A stretch of 64,000 bases of DNA from G965116155 sp965116155 (GCA_965116155.1 OZ220488.1:186001-250000), one strand, 5' to 3'; numbered from the stretch's first letter, positions 7,149 to 17,080 are shown. Notes: generated by a model from the letters alone, not told the origin. Translations and numbers: made by a program.

Positions 7149-10100
7149 ATGGTGTTTATCAGGTTCCAAAACCCATTACCTACTTTTATATTCAGTGTCT
7201 GTGCGTGCCTTTTTTTGTCTTTGGTTTCGCTTTTGGCTCCAAGCTTTGCCCATGCCGCGACTCAAGCTTATTGCACACCCGCATGGCAAGGCACAAAATG
7301 GCAGCTGCCTATTAGCGTAGGTGATGATGAACTTATTAAACCTATTAGTAATGCCGGATGCGTGCTAGCAAAAACCATCACCGATCAGGCGACAGGCTCT
7401 AGCGCGCATATCGCATGCAGTGCTGCAAATGTAGATCTATCTACAAGCGCGCTGGAAAATACTTTTCTAAAATTTAGTGCTGCGTTTTTTGAAGATTCCA
7501 AAACCTCACGCCCTATAAACTTAATTGCCAAAAGGGTAGAGGTTTATTTTAGGGCTTTGTATTTTTACAGGTGGTGGAGCTTTGTACATACAGAAAACCT
7601 CCACCAAAAAGACGCGAGCTTTCTAAAATCCTGGAACCAAAAATACGCTCTTACTTTAGACGCCAAAAGCAGTAAAAAGTATATCTTTCAAAAAGACCAA
7701 TTCCCTGTAGGGGTCGACCACAGCTTGGAAGAAGATGGCGGGCTTGTGCTTTATTTTAGCATTCAAAGCAGCGTCCAGGCCTATAAAAGAGCTATTGCAT
7801 ACAGTAAAACTCTAGACCTTAAAACCCGCCATTTTTTAAGCGTCGGTTGCGAGCTAAGAGAAAACTTAGCCCAAAGCCTTTTTAAGCAAGGCATAGCGCT
7901 ACAAAAGCAGTACCCTCTAGCAGGGCTTGAGAGCCAGCTTTTTTGTGGAGGCGTAAAGCTTAAAAGCGCTTTGCCAAGCGATGTATCTGCGCCACCAAAG
8001 GAATTTAAGGCACTGTTCGATCATATTTACCAACTAGAAGCTTCCAGTCCCGATGTGGTTTTGGACAGTATAGAAGGTACAGATAATAAGGCTGCATATG
8101 ATTACAGCAAACACGATTCGTACAATAAGTATTGGACCAAGGTAGAAAACTCCATACAAGGACTTGGACTATCTAAGTGGCCTTATGCAGATCAGGTGCA
8201 AAATTTTATACTAAGCCCTAAAGTCACCCAAGCACTTAATAACACCATGCAAGGCTGTGGTTTGGACCCCTACGAGGAGCATTATATTCCTTTAGGAGAA
8301 GAGTGGCCTCCTTTTGGCGAAGTTACAAAAGAGCGTTTGGGTGAAACTTTGTACATTATGACCCAAAAATATTTTGCACAAAATATTGCGAGTAGCCTTT
8401 TTAAAAGCACCCAAATTAAAACCCAAGACCCTAAGAGCCTTAGCTTAGACGCAATAAAGCACACTTGGATAACAAGCCTTGTAAAGGCTTTTCATACTAT
8501 CTATGCCTACTATAGAGCAGGCATACATGTGCCACCTAATGAGATGGCACAGCATTTTCAGCACTTGATTCTGCAAGAGGCTTTAAAGTTTTTTGACACC
8601 CAAAAGCCTCAAGCTTTAGCAAAGCTCAATACGTTAATTCAAACTGCCCCGGCTCTTGTAATGGCGTTGCCATCTGCAGCTAACTCGCAGGCAGATGGGC
8701 TCAAGTCTGTGGCGCAAAAATGGCCCGAGCGTAGTCGCGCAATAAAGGGTTTTTTTGAAGCGGATTATATACCTAACAAACTTTCAGCTTGGATGGGTGT
8801 TGCTAGGAACAAAATAGGCGATCTTAGTGAGCCATATAAGTTCCATGCGACAAGCTGGCTGAATCTTTTGCAGCAAAATCCTGCAGATCCTGCACAAGCT
8901 AAAGAATACTGGGAGCTTGTGCAGGCCAAGCTAGAGCAAGACAGGCAAAAGCTTCCAAACCCTAATAGTGCGGCTTGTTACTTAGAACCTTTGCCCAGTG
9001 GATGGAGCCCAAGGCGCTGGAAAGAAGCTCCCCTAAGCCGCTGGCAAGCATCAATCGAGCTACTGTGGTCACGGGATTGCGGTTTGCTGCATAGTTTGGA
9101 GCATTTTATAAGTGGCGCTATTAAAAGCGCATCATCCGGTGTTTTGCTAAATACCAACCGCCACCCTGAAGGCTTATTAAACAAAGGCTCTTTTGATAAT
9201 TTAATAGGGCTTTATAGGGGCCAGTTGGTAGGGGAAGTTTTTAAACAAGTGCCTCTTTTGCGTAGCACTTATATTGACAGAAAGTCCTCTGCGTGGAGCT
9301 TTTTGCCTTTTGTAGAGTCTCAAGGCACGCAACTTTACGAGCTGCTTGCGCCTTTAAGTTGGAAGTCTGATCAAGACACTGTAGCTATTTTAAGCCTTGT
9401 GTCAGAAAGCTTAGAAGGGCTTTTTAGAGACACCAAACTAGCTTTTGAAGAAAGCTTAGAGTTTGAAAAAATCGCAGACTACAAAAACTACTTCGTGCAC
9501 GATGGATGGTTTTTTGAGCACCTTTGGCAGCAGGCGCCTTTTAGCGCTGCAGGGCTTTATGAACATTTGCAGTCTGGGCCTTTTCAGTTTGAAGCAGTTT
9601 CAAGTGGCACTAGCACTTATTTGGTGCCTGGAGATATATGGCAAGAGCACCAAAGGGTGCGTGAGGAGCTGGTTATAGGCAATGGCATAGAGGCCGAGCA
9701 ACGAGACTTTTTGCGGCAAGGGGTGATGTACGGCATGTTGATTCCCACACTTGGGGCCGGGGCATTAAGTTGGGTATCTAGCAAAGTGGGGCTGACGCTT
9801 TTAGCGCGGGGCTCGTACCATCTATACAAGCACAGCCAAAGTCTTAATGCATTATGGAACCCTTTGTTTTTTGCCGTTGCCTTGGACTATGGAGCTCGCA
9901 AGGTGGGTTATGCTGACAAAATGCAGTGGTTAGAGCCGCAGTTTACTGATGATAATCTTAAAATAATGGGCTTTGAAGAATTTGCCGCGCAAATGGAGCA
10001 TAACGAGCAGTTACAGTTTGATGCCAACGTGGACCAGGTCATTTTTGCTGGCTTTCCTTTTTTTGGGCCAGCATGGCGTGGTGGCGTGGTGCCAGCATGG

Positions 10101-10556
10101 CGTGGCTTAAAGCGCCTTTTAGGTCGTATTAAGTCAAATAGCAATAAGCCTAAAATAAGTGAAGCCAAAAAACAAAACCAGATAATTAAATCCCAAAAAC
10201 GCCTCTATGACATAATGAACAAAGAAGAGTATTACGATTTGCAGCATTTTTTTAAAGGCACAGGTCAAAGAGTAAGGTTAGATTTTGATTACATAACTTT
10301 TCGCTTAAACTCACTTAAAAAGAGCGCGGTAGGCAAGCCCCATATACAAAAAGGGCTTCAGGATACCTATAACCGCATGCTAACACGCGTGCAAAATGAG
10401 TGGCAGATTATAGAGGAAAAAAGCTTAGCTAATAACCCCGAGGTACAAGAGGCTTTTGCTAAAATGCTCTTTCCAGAAACATTCAAAGCGTCTAAAGATA
10501 TGGCGGTGAAAAAGTTTTTTAATCTTTTAACCCAGTCGCCACAAGGGGGCTTTTAA
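7149..10556 (+). CDS. Large exported protein of unknown function with C-terminal membrane segment
   Basis: This 1135-residue protein starts with a long signal sequence (hydrophobic core about residues 12-32, ending SFAHA). A mostly helical extracytoplasmic region of about 800 residues follows, rich in Leu, Lys and aromatic residues, with scattered cysteines in the first 280. A Gly/Ala-rich hydrophobic segment, probably membrane-embedded, lies near residues 858-885 (GMLIPTLGAGALSWVSSKVG), a second weaker one near 900-920, and the tail is basic. No family is recognised. The stop overlaps the next start as TAATG (10554-10558), so the two proteins are probably made together. Local A+T seems higher than in the pil or cell-wall genes. 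Confidence 0.65.
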   Translation: MVFIRFQNPLPTFIFSVCACLFLSLVSLLAPSFAHAATQAYCTPAWQGTKWQLPISVGDDELIKPISNAGCVLAKTITDQATGSSAHIACSAANVDLSTSALENTFLKFSAAFFEDSKTSRPINLIAKRVEVYFRALYFYRWWSFVHTENLHQKDASFLKSWNQKYALTLDAKSSKKYIFQKDQFPVGVDHSLEEDGGLVLYFSIQSSVQAYKRAIAYSKTLDLKTRHFLSVGCELRENLAQSLFKQGIALQKQYPLAGLESQLFCGGVKLKSALPSDVSAPPKEFKALFDHIYQLEASSPDVVLDSIEGTDNKAAYDYSKHDSYNKYWTKVENSIQGLGLSKWPYADQVQNFILSPKVTQALNNTMQGCGLDPYEEHYIPLGEEWPPFGEVTKERLGETLYIMTQKYFAQNIASSLFKSTQIKTQDPKSLSLDAIKHTWITSLVKAFHTIYAYYRAGIHVPPNEMAQHFQHLILQEALKFFDTQKPQALAKLNTLIQTAPALVMALPSAANSQADGLKSVAQKWPERSRAIKGFFEADYIPNKLSAWMGVARNKIGDLSEPYKFHATSWLNLLQQNPADPAQAKEYWELVQAKLEQDRQKLPNPNSAACYLEPLPSGWSPRRWKEAPLSRWQASIELLWSRDCGLLHSLEHFISGAIKSASSGVLLNTNRHPEGLLNKGSFDNLIGLYRGQLVGEVFKQVPLLRSTYIDRKSSAWSFLPFVESQGTQLYELLAPLSWKSDQDTVAILSLVSESLEGLFRDTKLAFEESLEFEKIADYKNYFVHDGWFFEHLWQQAPFSAAGLYEHLQSGPFQFEAVSSGTSTYLVPGDIWQEHQRVREELVIGNGIEAEQRDFLRQGVMYGMLIPTLGAGALSWVSSKVGLTLLARGSYHLYKHSQSLNALWNPLFFAVALDYGARKVGYADKMQWLEPQFTDDNLKIMGFEEFAAQMEHNEQLQFDANVDQVIFAGFPFFGPAWRGGVVPAWRGLKRLLGRIKSNSNKPKISEAKKQNQIIKSQKRLYDIMNKEEYYDLQHFFKGTGQRVRLDFDYITFRLNSLKKSAVGKPHIQKGLQDTYNRMLTRVQNEWQIIEEKSLANNPEVQEAFAKMLFPETFKASKDMAVKKFFNLLTQSPQGGF

Positions 10557-12028
10557 TGCAAAGGAGTGCTTTGTATTTTGTAGGATTTTATGCGGCCGTG
10601 CTCTTTATGGCATTGCCAGTTTTGCATGCTCAAACCTTGCCTCTAGCCATGCCTGTCCCTGGCAGTACTGCTGAAGAGGTGCAAGAATTTTTTGCCACCA
10701 CAGACTGCTTTTTGCACGCTGATAGCTTTACATACCCTTTACAACACTGTCTAGATCAGTATGTTAAGGTGCACAATAATTTTAGTTATCCCCTGCATAT
10801 GGATCAGCTTACTCAAGACATAAAAAACACACTCGGCATAGATTTAGGCTTGTATTATGATAGTGCGGATGCTTCTTATTTTATTCCGCATCTAGAAAGT
10901 TACGTGCAAGATATTTTTATAAAAACCCAGCAAGAATTTCACATGGATCAAAGGATTAAAGAGCTTGCGCGTAAATTTATGCAGTGCGAACTGGGTGAAA
11001 ACGTTCAGGCTTGTGACCCTATGGATCAGAGCCTTGTTTTATCCTGGATTGTGCATCAGTACTTAACGGATGCGCGGCGCCGTCTTGGGTGGTTTCGTGT
11101 TTTGCAAGAGGTAACTAAGCTAAGCTTTAATGAGCTAGAGCTGCGAAAGCTCCACGCACGTTACAAATCTGCTACAAAGCAATTTAAAGACGGCGCAACA
11201 GTAGGCCTTGTTGGCGTAGCAGTGGCGCTTATGTCTTTAAGGTCTAGGCAGGCTATAAAAGCCTTAAGCAAGGTGGAGTTTAAAAAGCTTTTTTCAGAAA
11301 GTATCGAGTCCTTAAGGCACCGCTTCAGATCTAAAGCGGCAAAAGAGGCTATTGCAAAAAGAGCGCGAACCTTTGCTATTAAAAAATCTGTTGATGCAGG
11401 TAAAACAGGCTCAGTAAAGTTGGCCGCTAAAAAAATACGTTTCTTAGGAATAGTTGAGCAGTTAAAGCTAGCAGGAGTTTTGGCAGGAGTTTCTGCCACG
11501 GGTGGCGCGGCATGGCTAGGTGTGCAAAGTGGGCACAAAGCTGTTAAGGGAGAGTATTTTAGTTTGCCAGAGCTATTGGGTTTATCAGCCCCGCCCTTAG
11601 ATAATCCCAATACTCTTAAGGCCAATGTGGCAGATGTATTTAGTGTGTTAAGTTTAGAGTGCCGGTCCTGGGATTTGTTGCAAGAGGTGCAAGGTACGGA
11701 CTTTGATCCCGAGCGTTTGCCTGAGCTTTTTGTAAAAACGCAAAAACTGATGCTAGAGCTGCATATTTTGCTAAGTGTTGCGCCGGGCTTTGTGGAGGCA
11801 CGGGCCTTGCCTGCTGAAATTGCAACAACAACTCCTTCAAGCCAGCTGCCTACGATCAACCTTACCTGGCCTAGGCCGGATGGTCTTGCAGAAGACAAGG
11901 CCAGAGCTTGGCCTCAGGATCAGTCAGAGACTTGTGCTGCATTATCAAGCAAGTCTGCCCCGTATCAAACCAGCCTCACCGCCGCGGGAAGGCACTTATT
12001 TAGAGTGCTAGCTCTATTAAAGGACTAA
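10556..12028 (+). CDS. Exported protein of unknown function, coupled to the upstream large gene
   Basis: A 490-residue protein with a signal peptide (MQRSALYFVGFYAAVLFMALPVLHA). The N-terminal 200 residues carry several cysteines (FFATTDC, LQHC, MQCELGENVQAC). Two Gly/Ala-rich hydrophobic segments follow near residues 220-238 (TVGLVGVAVALMS) and 305-325 (AGVLAGVSATGGAAWLG), separated by a Lys-rich stretch. This layout repeats that of its upstream partner and of the protein at 27114, so the proteins may form one envelope assembly (inference). It starts within the stop of the upstream gene. Its own stop TAA is in the sequence AAAGGACTAATAAAATTC, which is the end of a family A repeat. Confidence 0.65.
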   Translation: MQRSALYFVGFYAAVLFMALPVLHAQTLPLAMPVPGSTAEEVQEFFATTDCFLHADSFTYPLQHCLDQYVKVHNNFSYPLHMDQLTQDIKNTLGIDLGLYYDSADASYFIPHLESYVQDIFIKTQQEFHMDQRIKELARKFMQCELGENVQACDPMDQSLVLSWIVHQYLTDARRRLGWFRVLQEVTKLSFNELELRKLHARYKSATKQFKDGATVGLVGVAVALMSLRSRQAIKALSKVEFKKLFSESIESLRHRFRSKAAKEAIAKRARTFAIKKSVDAGKTGSVKLAAKKIRFLGIVEQLKLAGVLAGVSATGGAAWLGVQSGHKAVKGEYFSLPELLGLSAPPLDNPNTLKANVADVFSVLSLECRSWDLLQEVQGTDFDPERLPELFVKTQKLMLELHILLSVAPGFVEARALPAEIATTTPSSQLPTINLTWPRPDGLAEDKARAWPQDQSETCAALSSKSAPYQTSLTAAGRHLFRVLALLKD

Positions 12029-12415
12029 TAAAATTCTCTGGGATAAAGCGGCGGCGCAAGAGCAGCACCCAATACAGGGGAGCAGGTGGCTACGCTACCC
12101 GCCCAAGATTTCAAGTGGCCACTTTTATGCTTACGCATGTAAGGGTGCGGCTGCGATGGTGCCTTATAGGCCGCCACATGCTCTGTGGGGCACTTGTCTC
12201 CAGTGTGCAAGCCCCTTTCTGAAGGGGCTACACTGGAGACTGCGCTTTGCCCAGAGCATGTGGCTAACACTCTAATCCTTACGGACCAAGCGTCCCGCAG
12301 AGAATTTTATGGGCTATACGGCATCTATGAGCCTGTAGCCTTGGGCGGTCTTTAAGCCCAAGGCGACCAGATTGCCGTCAAAGCTCCGTGCATTGAGTAA
12401 ATACAATTAAAGGAC
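12020..12415. repeat. Nested pair of family A repeats
   Basis: An outer copy has arms TAAAATTCTCTG (12029-12040) and CAGAGAATTTTA (12298-12309). Inside its hairpin sits a second copy with different arms, CCACATGCTCTG (12174-12185) and CAGAGCATGTGG (12252-12263), ending in CTAACACTCTAA. The constant module of the outer copy follows to about 12410. This is a clear element-within-element insertion. It fills part of the gene-free stretch 12029-12750. Confidence 0.85.
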
Positions 12416-12735
12416 TAATAAAATTCTCTGGGATAAAGCGGCGTTCTTAGACGCCTTGTTCATGTGACAAAAATTGTGATTTTTTGCTCTTTTTTCCGAA
12501 AGGTCCAGTAGGGGTTTAGTGCCTTGGTCGGTGTCTCATGTTGAGATGCGCCAGCATAAAAGCGCCAGGGTTTCAAGGGAGAACTGGATAGCTTGCAGTA
12601 GCCTTATAGGCCGAAAAATAAAATTGGGTAATGCGCCATTCCCCTCGCAGACGCCTCTTTCAGAGGCTGCTCTTGTAATGGCTCTTATTGCCCAAGTTTA
12701 TTTTTCTAGCACTCTAATGCTTACGCAGCTAGCAC
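12405..12735. repeat. Family A repeat and a half-element upstream of pilB
   Basis: A left half (TAAAATTCTCTGGGATAAAG from about 12419) has lost its partner and is followed by about 150 bases that match nothing else here (12450-12600). A second copy has near-complementary arms AAAAATAAAATTGGG (from about 12614) and CCCAAGTTTATTTTT (about 12691-12705), then CTAGCACTCTAA. The pilB promoter should lie in or just after this stretch, but no promoter could be assigned. Confidence 0.75.
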
Positions 12736-12750
12736 TTTAATTGGGGGTAT

Positions 12751-14535
12751 ATGAGTCAAAAGAACATCCAAAAACGTACCGGTAACGCGTTAGTTAAAGC
12801 GGATAGCTTTGTTAGCGGTGCGCAAATTAAAGAGGCCCAAGAACTATGCGCCATGCAGGGAGGCAGCCTAGGGGGAGCCCTGGTTAAGCTAGGCCATATT
12901 AAAGGCCATAAGGTGGCGGGGTTTTTGGCCGAAAAATACAACCTCCCCTACGTGAATTTGGGTATTTTTCATATTCCACGCAAAGTGGCTTCTCTTGTGC
13001 CTCAGGTGTTTTGTGAGGAAAACTTCGTTGTGCCCGTGCAGTGTTCTGGGGCTTATTTGGCTGTAGCTATAGAAAACCCCACGCGGATGCAGTTTTTGCA
13101 AAAAAATCTTAGCAGCAAAACAGGTCTTAAGGTGTGCTTGGTTATTGCATCAGAAAAAGACATACGCTCTAGCATTGTGCGGGCCTATGCCTATAAGCAC
13201 ACTGAAAAAGTTGAAAGTGTTTTAAAAAAATTCAACAAACGTGCGGATGCAGAAGACGCCGAAATCGCAGACGAGGACAAAGAAGACGAGTCTAAAAGCT
13301 TTAACCTGCGCGAAAAAGTCTCTGACCCTTTGATAGAGTTTGTAAACTTGGTTTTGGCAGAGTCGATATCCAGCGGTGTATCGGACATTCATATTGAAAT
13401 CTACGAAAAGCGCACCCGTATCCGTTGCCGTAAAGACGGTGTGCTGATAGAGAAAAACGAGCTCTCCGACCGCATGTCAGCAGCATTAATTAACAGAGTT
13501 AAAATTATGTCCAGCATGGACATATCCGAGCGACGCAAACCCCAAGACGGACGTATAAAAGTGTACGATGATCTGACTAACGTCGAGGTAGACCTAAGGG
13601 TTTCATCTGTGCCAACGGTTTTTGGAGAAAAAATCGTCATGCGTCTTTTGGACAAAAGTAATCTTAAGGTTGATATTGCTGCTCTAGGTATGGAGGAGTT
13701 TCAGGTGGTTATGCTGAAGCGTGCATTGCAGCTTTCGCAAGGCATGCTGCTGCTTACAGGACCTACGGGTTCTGGAAAGTCCACCACGATTTACTCAGCG
13801 CTTGAAGAATTAAATACGGTAGACCGCAATATTATGACAGCTGAAGATCCTGTAGAGTATAATATTGAAGGTTTGAACCAGGTGCAGGTTAACCCGGCGG
13901 TGGGGTTTCACTTCCCTAATGCGTTAAGGGCTTTTTTGCGTCAGGACCCTGAGGTGATTATGGTGGGTGAGGTGCGTGACGAAGAAACTGCCTCGATATG
14001 TTTTAAGGCGTCTAGTACAGGCCACTTGGTGGTGAGTACGTTGCACACTAACGATGCCGTGGGTACTGTAACTAGGCTCGTAGCTATGGGGCAGCCGCCT
14101 TATATTGTGGCTGAGAATCTATCGATAGTGATTGCGCAAAGGCTGGTTAAAAAAGTGTGCGAAAAATGCAAAATACCCGTTAAAATATCTAAAGACGAGC
14201 TTATACGCATGGGTGTGGACCCAGACAAAGCTAAGGACTATACAGAGCTTGCAGAGGGCACGGGTTGCCAGCAGTGTTCGGGTACCGGGCTAAGTGGACG
14301 TGAGGCTGTGTTTGAGGTTTTAGAAATAGACGCACCCTTTAGAGACGCCATACTGGCTAACAAAACAGGGCTCGAGCTTAAAAGGCTAGCAATGGACAAA
14401 GGTTTTAAAACATTAAGGCAGCATGCTTTGCTCAAGCTCCAGCAAGGGCGCATTAGTGCGGCAGAGGTTCTGCATGCCACTGTGGCGGACGATGTAGAAG
14501 CAGTGGACGAAAAGGACGAAAAAAGGAGCGCCTAG
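12751..14535 (+). CDS. pilB: Type IV pilus assembly ATPase PilB
   Basis: PilB is the hexameric cytoplasmic motor that drives pilus extension. The 594 residues start with a T2SSE N-terminal (MshEN-like) domain. The secretion ATPase domain shows Walker A GPTGSGKSTT at about 337-346, Asp/Glu boxes, Walker B with VIMVGEVRD, and a His box STGHLVVSTLHTND. A four-cysteine zinc site (CEKC near 470 and CQQC near 507) is typical of extension rather than retraction motors. GGGGG lies just before the ATG. The gene is followed 14 bases later by pilT. Assignment is firm. Confidence 0.95.
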   Translation: MSQKNIQKRTGNALVKADSFVSGAQIKEAQELCAMQGGSLGGALVKLGHIKGHKVAGFLAEKYNLPYVNLGIFHIPRKVASLVPQVFCEENFVVPVQCSGAYLAVAIENPTRMQFLQKNLSSKTGLKVCLVIASEKDIRSSIVRAYAYKHTEKVESVLKKFNKRADAEDAEIADEDKEDESKSFNLREKVSDPLIEFVNLVLAESISSGVSDIHIEIYEKRTRIRCRKDGVLIEKNELSDRMSAALINRVKIMSSMDISERRKPQDGRIKVYDDLTNVEVDLRVSSVPTVFGEKIVMRLLDKSNLKVDIAALGMEEFQVVMLKRALQLSQGMLLLTGPTGSGKSTTIYSALEELNTVDRNIMTAEDPVEYNIEGLNQVQVNPAVGFHFPNALRAFLRQDPEVIMVGEVRDEETASICFKASSTGHLVVSTLHTNDAVGTVTRLVAMGQPPYIVAENLSIVIAQRLVKKVCEKCKIPVKISKDELIRMGVDPDKAKDYTELAEGTGCQQCSGTGLSGREAVFEVLEIDAPFRDAILANKTGLELKRLAMDKGFKTLRQHALLKLQQGRISAAEVLHATVADDVEAVDEKDEKRSA

Positions 14536-14549
14536 GGCGGCTTATTTAT

Positions 14550-15641
14550 ATGACTGTGAGCATGAACAAGCTATTAAGCTTAGCCTGTGCCAACAAGGTG
14601 TCGGACGTGTTTTTGTCTGCGGGTAACCCTCCTATACTGCGGCTGGCAGATAAAAATCTACGTCGGGTGGATGTTGATCCTCTGGACGAAGAAGACGTGC
14701 GCGACTTGGCGTATGCTATGGTGTCGGAAAAAGACAAAGCCCACTTTGAAGAAACGCGCGAGCTGGATTTTAGTTTTAATTTTAAATCCAGCGACAACAA
14801 GTTTCATGCACGTTTTAGGGGGAATTTATTCTTTCAGCAATCTACCGTAGGCATTGCACTTAGAAAACTAAACGACTCCATACCAACTTTGAAAAGCCTA
14901 GGTGTACCTGAAGAGGCACAAAAGGCCAACATGTATCCCAGTGGCCTGGTGCTGGTTGCAGGAGCCACGGGCTCTGGAAAAAGCACAACCATTGCAGCGC
15001 TTATGGAGGAAATCAACTGCCGTGACACAAAGCATTTGCTCACCATTGAAGACCCTGTGGAGTATGTGTTTGAGCCGAAAAAATGCCACATCACCCAACG
15101 TGAGGTGGGTCATGATACGCATAGTTTTGCTCAGGCTATTAAATACGCCCTAAGGCAAAACCCCGATGTTTGTCTAGTGGGTGAGTTAAGGGATGTGGAC
15201 AGCATACGAGGCACGCTTACATTGGCCGAAACCGGACACTTGGTGTTTGGTACTTTGCATGCCAATACGGCAGAGAGTACGGTTACGCGGATACTATCTG
15301 TGTTTTCGGGAGCCGAAAGGCTCACCATACAAAATCAGCTTGCAGACGTATTGAGGGCAGTGATTTGCCAACAGCTTTTGCCGCATAAGATTGATATGAG
15401 GCGCGTGTTGGCATGTGAGATGCTTTTTGTAAACACCAGCGTTAAGTCTTTGATTAGAGGCGGGCGTTTGCACCAGGTGCAAGGGATGATGCAGGTAGGG
15501 CAAGAGCAAACGGGTAGCAAAACGATGAACCAGTCGCTTTTTGAAATGGTGGTGGATCAGAAGATTTCTTTAGAGTCCGCTCTAGAGGCTTCTACTAATC
15601 CAGAAGGGCTAGACCAGCTTTTTGTGCAACATGGTTTGTAG
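14550..15641 (+). CDS. pilT: Type IV pilus retraction ATPase PilT
   Basis: PilT powers pilus retraction and twitching motility. The 363-residue protein has a PAS-like N-domain and then the motor core: Walker A GATGSGKSTT near residue 138, Walker B DVCLVGELRD and His box TGHLVFGTLHA. It lacks the zinc-binding cysteines of PilB, as expected. The usual C-terminal AIRNLIRE motif is not evident; SVKSLIRGGRLHQVQGMM stands in its place. The start may be this ATG or the ATG at 14562; the ribosome site is weak. The stop TAG is read from TAGCGCTTTAA, the end of a family A repeat. Confidence 0.93.
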   Translation: MTVSMNKLLSLACANKVSDVFLSAGNPPILRLADKNLRRVDVDPLDEEDVRDLAYAMVSEKDKAHFEETRELDFSFNFKSSDNKFHARFRGNLFFQQSTVGIALRKLNDSIPTLKSLGVPEEAQKANMYPSGLVLVAGATGSGKSTTIAALMEEINCRDTKHLLTIEDPVEYVFEPKKCHITQREVGHDTHSFAQAIKYALRQNPDVCLVGELRDVDSIRGTLTLAETGHLVFGTLHANTAESTVTRILSVFSGAERLTIQNQLADVLRAVICQQLLPHKIDMRRVLACEMLFVNTSVKSLIRGGRLHQVQGMMQVGQEQTGSKTMNQSLFEMVVDQKISLESALEASTNPEGLDQLFVQHGL

Positions 15642-15850
15642 CGCTTTAAAGGGGGTTTACTTAACGTGCGGAGCTTTGACGTGAGTGTCGCGGCCTTGGG
15701 CCTAGAGGACGCCCAAAGCCGCAGGGCCATAGATGCTGTATAGGCCGTAAAATTCTCTGTAGGACGCTTGGCGTCCTGATGGACGCCCCTTCGGGGCTAT
15801 CAGGATGCCGCCGCTCTACCTCAGAGAATTTTACTAGCGCTTTAATTGGG
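15639..15850. repeat. Family A palindromic repeat between pilT and pilC
   Basis: One complete copy begins at the pilT stop. The constant module (GGAGCTTTGACG) contains the stem CTTGGGC with GCCCAAAG; the variable hairpin follows with arms TAAAATTCTCTG and CAGAGAATTTTA, an inner stem TCCTGAT with ATCAGGA, then CTAGCGCTTTAA up to 15844. It interrupts what is otherwise a continuous pilus operon. Confidence 0.85.
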
Positions 15851-15857
15851 GGGTACA

Positions 15858-17051
15858 ATGGGAGCTTTTAAATTTGAGGCGCGCACCAAGTCGGGCAAAA
15901 TTGTGGTGGGCGAAATTGAGGCGGCAAGCCGTCCTGAGGCGAACCGTAAGATTCGCGACAAAAAACTCGTCCCCCTTAAGGTGTTGCCTGTTGGGCAAAG
16001 GCGCAAAAGACTTATAGGGGGAGGGGTTTCGTTAAAAGAGCTGCAGATATTTACGCGCCAGTTTAGCACTTGCATTGGCTCAGGCATGCCTATTATTGAA
16101 AGCCTGCAGGCCATGCGTGAGGGTAAGGGGCGAAACCTTTCTATCGCTTTGGCAAATGTGTCTCAAGACATTGGTCGAGGCAAAAAGTTGCACGAGGCCA
16201 TGGCGCAGCACCCGAAAATTTTTGACAAAATGTACACCAGCCTGGTGTCCGTGGGGGAGGAGTCGGGTACTTTGGCTCCTGCACTGAAAAGGCTGGCCGA
16301 CTATATTGAGAGATCGCTCTATTTGAGGCGTAAGGTTATGGGGGCCTTGTGGTATCCGGCGGCAGTTATTGTGGTAGCGGCCATTGTTGTGACGGTGATA
16401 ATGGTGTGGGTGGTGCCTACGTTTCAGGACCTGTTTGAAACTTCAGGAGTTGAGCTGCCGGCGCCTACCCAGATGGTGATCAGCATTAGTGAGTATTTTC
16501 AAACTCAGTACATGCAGTTAATTGGGTGGATTATTGCAATACCTATAGCGTTTAAGATTTTTTACAATTCCGACACAGGTCGCAAAATAGTTGATGGTGT
16601 AATATTAAAGCTACCCTTATTTGGGGAGCTTATTACTTATTCTGCCACGGCAAGGTTTACTCGAACGCTGGCGACTCTGTTTGATTCGGGTGTGCCGATT
16701 TTAGAGGCCTTAGCGATTGCAGAGCAGGTGGTTGGCAATTACCACATTACAAAAGATGTATCTAAAATTGCACCCTTTGTGCAAAAGGGTAAAAAGCTTT
16801 CAGATCCGCTAGCGAATTCAAAATACATGCCTCCTATGGCCGTGCAAATGATTAGCATTGGTGAGCAAACGGGTGACCTAGGAGCAATGCTAAACCGCAC
16901 GGGAGCGTTTTTTGAAGAAGAGGTAGAGATTAAATCCAACGCGATGCTGTCTTTGATCGAGCCTATGCTGATGGTATTTTTAGGCGGCATTGTGGGTGGG
17001 CTGGTAGTGTCGCTATATTTGCCGATTTTCAAAATTTCAGCGGTGGTGTAG
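15858..17051 (+). CDS. pilC: Type IV pilus inner-membrane platform protein PilC
   Basis: PilC (GspF family) is the membrane platform that couples the PilB/PilT motors to pilin polymerisation. The ATG at 15858 is used; an in-frame TTG at 15846 lies within the repeat end. There are 397 residues with two GspF domains: the first contains LKELQIFTRQFSTCIGSGMPI, the second SATARFTRTLATLFDSGVPI. Three membrane spans are seen, near 170-195, 220-240 and 370-390. The C-terminus SLYLPIFKI is typical. It sits between pilT and the pilS-like sensor gene. Confidence 0.93.
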   Translation: MGAFKFEARTKSGKIVVGEIEAASRPEANRKIRDKKLVPLKVLPVGQRRKRLIGGGVSLKELQIFTRQFSTCIGSGMPIIESLQAMREGKGRNLSIALANVSQDIGRGKKLHEAMAQHPKIFDKMYTSLVSVGEESGTLAPALKRLADYIERSLYLRRKVMGALWYPAAVIVVAAIVVTVIMVWVVPTFQDLFETSGVELPAPTQMVISISEYFQTQYMQLIGWIIAIPIAFKIFYNSDTGRKIVDGVILKLPLFGELITYSATARFTRTLATLFDSGVPILEALAIAEQVVGNYHITKDVSKIAPFVQKGKKLSDPLANSKYMPPMAVQMISIGEQTGDLGAMLNRTGAFFEEEVEIKSNAMLSLIEPMLMVFLGGIVGGLVVSLYLPIFKISAVV

Positions 17052-17080
17052 TAGGGCAGAGCGATTTGAGAGAGGATTAA

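Noticed and set aside
6905..7315. 136-codon plus-strand open frame between two secreted genes
   Set aside because: It overlaps both neighbouring genes out of frame, and the neighbours have good starts and signal peptides.
11161..11898. 245-codon minus-strand open frame
   Set aside because: Antisense to the exported-protein gene at 10556, whose signal peptide and start coupling support it; the minus-strand product is Ser/Ala-rich and featureless.
12025..12270. 81-codon open frame in the gap before pilB
   Set aside because: It lies wholly in nested family A repeats, so openness is a by-product of the palindromes.
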